Shown here: positions 60,776 through 64,000 of the stretch, one piece after another | How positions within the stretch are numbered: position 1 is the stretch's first letter | How the letters are laid out: every line of letters begins with the position of its first letter | NCBI GenBank assembly: GCA_963995525.1 | Contig: OZ023213.1 | Location: forward strand, 39,048,989 to 39,112,988 | Reading direction: 5' to 3' | DNA: 64,000 nucleotides | DNA from: Escarpia spicata | Taxonomy: Eukaryota; Annelida; Polychaeta; Sabellida; Siboglinidae | The notes under the pieces: generated by a model | The model's database searches: none | What the model was told of the DNA's origin: nothing | The model's input: the letters and a program-made list of their open reading frames with translations, nothing else | Made by a program: the position numbers and the translations under genes

Positions 60776-60861
60776 CACTAGTCCTCCGGGCGAGTAGCTT
60801 TTTTCCACTTGCTTTTGTAACAATCTAAATGCAAGTCATCTGAAGTACACGTACTTATATA

Positions 60862-61345
60862 GATATGCTAGAAAGAGTACAGAGGAGAGCGACTAAAATG
60901 ATACCAAATCTGAGGGATCTTAGTTACGAAATACGCCTAAAAGAATGTGGTTTAACAACACTAGAGACCAGGAGATTGAGAGGAGATCACATAGAAGTGT
61001 TTAAAATATTGAATGGTTATGAAAATATTGATAGAAACATTTTTTTCTCAGTTAAGAAAGATAGAAGGACCAGAGGACATGAAGCTACATTAGTAAAGGA
61101 GCAGTGTAGATTAGATATAAGAAAGTTCTCATTCTCACAAAGGACTGTAAACGAATGGAACAGATTATCTCCTGATTGTGTTGGTGCTAGTAGCGTGAAT
61201 ATGTTTAAAAATAAAATCGACACACACCTTAAAAAGGCGGGATACATGTAGATAAAAAGTATTGGACTCTCGATAAGCCAAAAGGCTTCCTTGTCCAACT
61301 GCCATCCAGAGTAATTTTCTGGATGGCAATCTTGTTAAATCTTGT
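60862..61345 (+). mobile_element. CR1-like LINE 3' fragment, second copy
   Basis: 128 open codons (60865-61251): MLERVQRRATKMIPNLRDLS, LTTLETRRLRGDHIEVFKIL, FSFSQRTVNEWNRLSPDCVG to HLKKAGYM. The 3' UTR has the stem-loop CTGCCATCCAGAG / CTGGATGGCA (about 61300-61330) and TCTTGTTAAATCTTGTTA. It is longer-lived as an open frame than the copy in intron 8 of the decarboxylase gene, to which it is highly similar, and it starts within a few codons of the same point. Confidence 0.88.
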
Positions 61346-61828
61346 TATATAAACGTAAGACAATATATTGGAAAATAAAATCTCAAATCTTCGCCTCCCG
61401 ATATATATCCGATTTCGTAAACGAGCGTCTGAACAGTAAATTTCTTAATTTGTACCCCTGAGCATAACAGTCTAAAGAAACTAAAATCACATACTAAGTT
61501 TACTTATGTCCTCCACATAAACTGGTAGCAAGATATGGCATTTGTAATGGTTCCTGCTTGAAATTGCTTCAGAAAAGCAAGTCCAACTAAGTCATGTGTC
61601 TTGTTCCATACTTGCTGAGGTGTATCAGGTAATAATACACGTTACTAACACAACTGAACTATAATCGAGTTGCGCGCGCGTGTGCGTGTGTGTACGATTA
61701 GCTATTATGATGACCAAATATTGAACCCATTTATGCTGTATTATAATTGTTATCATTGCGATATAAGCATATGCATAACAATACCCCCTCATTGAATTGA
61801 TGTCGTCATCAAAAACGATGGAGAGCAT
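61346..61828. other. Non-coding interval
   Basis: No gene recognised. AT-rich sequence with a GC/GT-rich patch at 61673-61695. Confidence 0.5.
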
Positions 61829-62060
<232 letters not shown>

Positions 62061-62521
62061 TGTATATGTGAGTGTGTTTGTATGCGCGCGTCAAGGTAAT
62101 GCATTTCCGTTGCTTACCGACCCGTGGTGCGCACAGGTAGCCATGACGAGCAGTCCCAACACAATCCTTACGTAATGTTGGTCATACAGACCATAATTTA
62201 TAATAAAATAGTTTCTATTATCTGGTTATTTTCTAAATATATATCGATGCACTGTTTGCTAAAAAATAATAACTACTGATACTTTGTTTGCAGATTTAAA
62301 GTGGAAGTCCGCTATAACGAATATGTTGAGATTTGACCAAAATATTCCTTATATATTCAATTTTCCTTACATCTATATGTACATAATACAATGCAAGCCT
62401 GAGCGGGGATTTAAAGATGTTTCCTAGAAAATGTTCCTGACACAAGGATTCCTTATAGCTAAAACTCAAAGTATTATAACTTTTAATTGACGATTATCAA
62501 ATCTTAGTTATCATGACACAT
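62061..62521. other. Non-coding interval
   Basis: AT-rich. No recognised feature. Confidence 0.5.
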
Positions 62522-62836
62522 AGAGTAGAGCGCAGTGGCGCAGTGTTAAAGCGTCCGACTCACAATCGAGAGAAACCGGGTTCGAATCCTGTGCTTCTAA
62601 ACTTCGGTAAGTTCGTTCACTCTACTTTGCTTCAGTTAACTCACCTGTATGAATGAATACCTGGCTATAGACAGTGGTGGATATTTTTGTACGAATGGTC
62701 TTCGTGAATTAATTGCAGCGTGGGTAGATGCTTCCCAGAGAAGTATAGATGGTATTCGATTGACCAGGTCTGCCAGGGAGTAAAGTGTGTAGCGTTTTGA
62801 GCAGTTCTAAGGATTGGATACTGCGTTATATAAACA
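62522..62836 (+). mobile_element. tRNA-derived SINE, copy 3, with pol III boxes
   Basis: A-box-like TGGCGCAGTGTT at 62536-62547 and perfect B box GGTTCGAATCC at 62579-62589. Body TACCTGGCTATAGACAGTGG, then AATTGCAGCGTGGGTAGATG and TGCCAGGGAGTAAAG, and tail GGATACTGCGTTATATAA. Same family as 4156-4486 (minus) and 37673-37898 (minus). It sits about 125 bp upstream of the CLCA start codon, in the promoter or 5' UTR region. Confidence 0.85.
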
Positions 62837-62960
62837 TGCACCGTTTACAAGGAAGTTGACACGATATGTACTCTTTTACAAACCGAATCGAACAATTATT
62901 CTGATTTCAGAATAGTAGAGTCTTTCTTTGACTAGTAGCGTCAAGTGTTCGAGTGACGCG

Positions 62961-63113
62961 ATGACCCGCACTGTCATCGTCGTGGCGCTGACCTTACTTC
63001 TCGCTGCTGACGCAGGGGCTAACGTCAGACTTGTCAACAACGGATACGAGGGAATCGTCGTCGCAATTACAGATTCCTTACCGCCATCTCAAACAACGAT
63101 TGATCGAATCAAG
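62961..63113 (+). CDS. CLCA exon 1
   Basis: Signal peptide plus the start of the mature domain. Ends TCAAG|GCAAGG, phase 0. The next canonical GT would not keep the frame to exon 2. Confidence 0.88.
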
Positions 63114-63687
63114 GCAAGGGAAACAGTTTTATGTTGTAGCTTCTTATGTTGTTTCTTGATTTTGAATGTCATAAATTTACCAGACATTTCACAATTTGAC
63201 CGCCATCTTAGCATTTAACGAACGGTCCAGACTGTTCCGAACGAACCAACCAGTAGTCCACAACAGTCACTTTCGGTGGAAAGGTATTTAAATAGTATTC
63301 TCAATAACGTTATAATTATCAAGTAGTTATCTAATGCATACAAAATCATGACATCATATCTGATATATAATAATTCCGTCATGCTATATCATTATCTGCG
63401 AGTTGACAATTTCTGAAAATATTTGGCTAGATAGGTGAAACAAATAGCAACGATTATCATAAAACACGGGAAACACTGCTTCTGTGATTACGCGAAATGA
63501 TTTTGTGGATGTCAGCACAGGATTTTTCTAGTAAAGTAATTCACAAATTAGTGTAACACTGGCAAAGGATTATAATAATAAACACGTTCAATTCTTGAAG
63601 CAATTCTTCACCGATGCCTCCCACGACCTGTTCCTGGCAACACATAACAGAGTGTACTTTCGTGAGATCACCATCCTCGTTCCGAAG
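62961..63687 (+). CDS. CLCA-family protein, first two coding exons (partial, runs off right edge)
   Basis: Exon 1 (62961-63113, 51 codons) begins with a signal peptide (MTRTVIVVALTLLLAADAGA), then NVRLVNNGYEGIVVAITDSL and TTIDRIK. Exon 2 (63601-63687, 29 codons) reads QFFTDASHDLFLATHNRVYF, then REITILVPK, ending at GTAAGG. In CLCA proteins this start (NGYxGIVVAIxxxVPE, TDASxYLFxATxxRVYFRxVTILVP) opens the N-terminal metallohydrolase-like domain, where the protein cleaves itself. Members are secreted or membrane-associated and modulate calcium-activated chloride currents. An alternative in-frame ATG at 62928 would add 11 residues before the signal peptide, so I prefer 62961. The intron would be GC-AG. 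The rest of the gene lies beyond 64000. Confidence 0.9.
63114..63600 (+). other. CLCA intron 1, apparent GC-AG intron
   Basis: Starts GCAAGGG and ends TTCTTGAAG. The sequence is AT-rich and shows no other feature. Confidence 0.6.
63601..63687 (+). CDS. CLCA exon 2
   Basis: 29 codons, phase 0. DASHDLFLATHNRVYFRE is the most conserved stretch of the CLCA N-terminal domain. Donor AAG|GTAAGG. Confidence 0.92.
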
Positions 63688-63718
63688 GTAAGGCCTACAA
63701 GGGTACATCATATTCGTT

Positions 63719-63925
63719 GTAATTTGGCGTGTCCCCAGACCTTTATGGATGGGTCCCGTTACCGTCCCCCAAGATCTTGGGAATGTGCCCCCGTCATAAT
63801 TGGAAAAAGAGGGGCCTGTAGGCATGTGCCCCAGTACACCGTTGGAATTTGGCGTGTCCCTAGACCTTTGTGAATGGGTCCCGTTACCGTGCCCCAAGAT
63901 CTTTGGAATGTGCCCCCGCTTAGGT
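63719..63925 (+). repeat. 125-bp direct duplication in CLCA intron 2
   Basis: AATTTGGCGTGTCCC(C/T)AGAC through GGGTCCCGTTACCGT and AAGATCTT(G/T)GGAATGTGCCC occurs at about 63721 and again at about 63846. C-rich, with CCCC runs. The flanking end of the window (63940-63985) is also C-rich. Confidence 0.75.
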
Positions 63926-64000
63926 TACAATAAGGTGAAGTTAGGTGAGTCGGTGGTGAACAAAATCACCTCCCCCCACCCCTCTCTTCCGATGTCATCA

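Noticed and set aside
62529..62602. A functional tRNA gene
   Set aside because: A and B boxes are present, but the acceptor and anticodon stems do not close and the sequence continues into a SINE body also found at 4.2 and 37.7 kb.

Overview
This is a stretch of an intron-rich animal genome, not a bacterial one. It holds spliced genes with GT-AG introns, tRNA-derived SINEs, long (GT)n and (TA)n microsatellites, and LINE, DIRS, Ty3/gypsy, BEL/Pao, hAT and Polinton-type elements. The mix fits a marine invertebrate or basal deuterostome (lancelet, hemichordate, echinoderm, mollusc or brachiopod). I cannot fix the species from sequence alone.

Two host genes are well supported, both on the plus strand. 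(1) Positions 12797-26545 hold a complete 12-exon pyridoxal-phosphate decarboxylase of the aromatic-L-amino-acid decarboxylase family. All exon phases join in frame to about 486 codons. It keeps the PLP lysine motif (NPHKW) but has Asn where decarboxylases have the active-site His, and lacks the catalytic-loop Tyr. The Asn is the pattern associated with aldehyde-synthase-type relatives (AMD/DHPAAS). (2) Positions 62961-63687 hold the first two coding exons of a CLCA (calcium-activated chloride channel regulator) family protein that runs off the right edge; its first intron appears to be GC-AG. A weak candidate for the first exon of a secreted protein lies on the minus strand at 32362-32550.

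Layout: 0-9 kb is non-coding, with a fold-back element, a SINE and three tandem-repeat fields (CACGTG-rich, AACGTT-rich of about 190 bp, and a regular 103-bp satellite). 9.3-12 kb is a decayed DIRS-like tyrosine-recombinase retrotransposon. 12.8-26.9 kb is the decarboxylase gene. Its fourth intron holds a complete but dead Ty3/gypsy element (16786-21307) with LTRs and a perfect 5-bp target duplication, itself split by a palindromic fold-back element. 28.6-32.2 kb is a CR1-like LINE carrying a 2A-like recoding motif. 33.2-35.5 and 39.9-49.3 kb are two decayed Polinton/Maverick (adintovirus-like) fragments with integrase, capsid-type genes and, in the second, an adenain-like protease. Comparing them shows a shared gene order, a conserved tiny membrane ORF, and an inversion in the second copy, which a second LINE (about 43757-48640) also interrupts. 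49.5-51.2 kb is an hAT transposase remnant. 51.7-55.7 kb is one gypsy element containing another. 55.7-60.8 kb is a BEL/Pao element with LTRs. 60.8-62.9 kb holds a LINE fragment, a very long GT tract and a SINE, and CLCA begins after that.

Almost all mobile-element genes here carry stops or frameshifts and are labelled as pseudogenes. The host genes work independently: one in aromatic amino acid or amine metabolism in the cytosol, the other probably secreted or at the cell surface.
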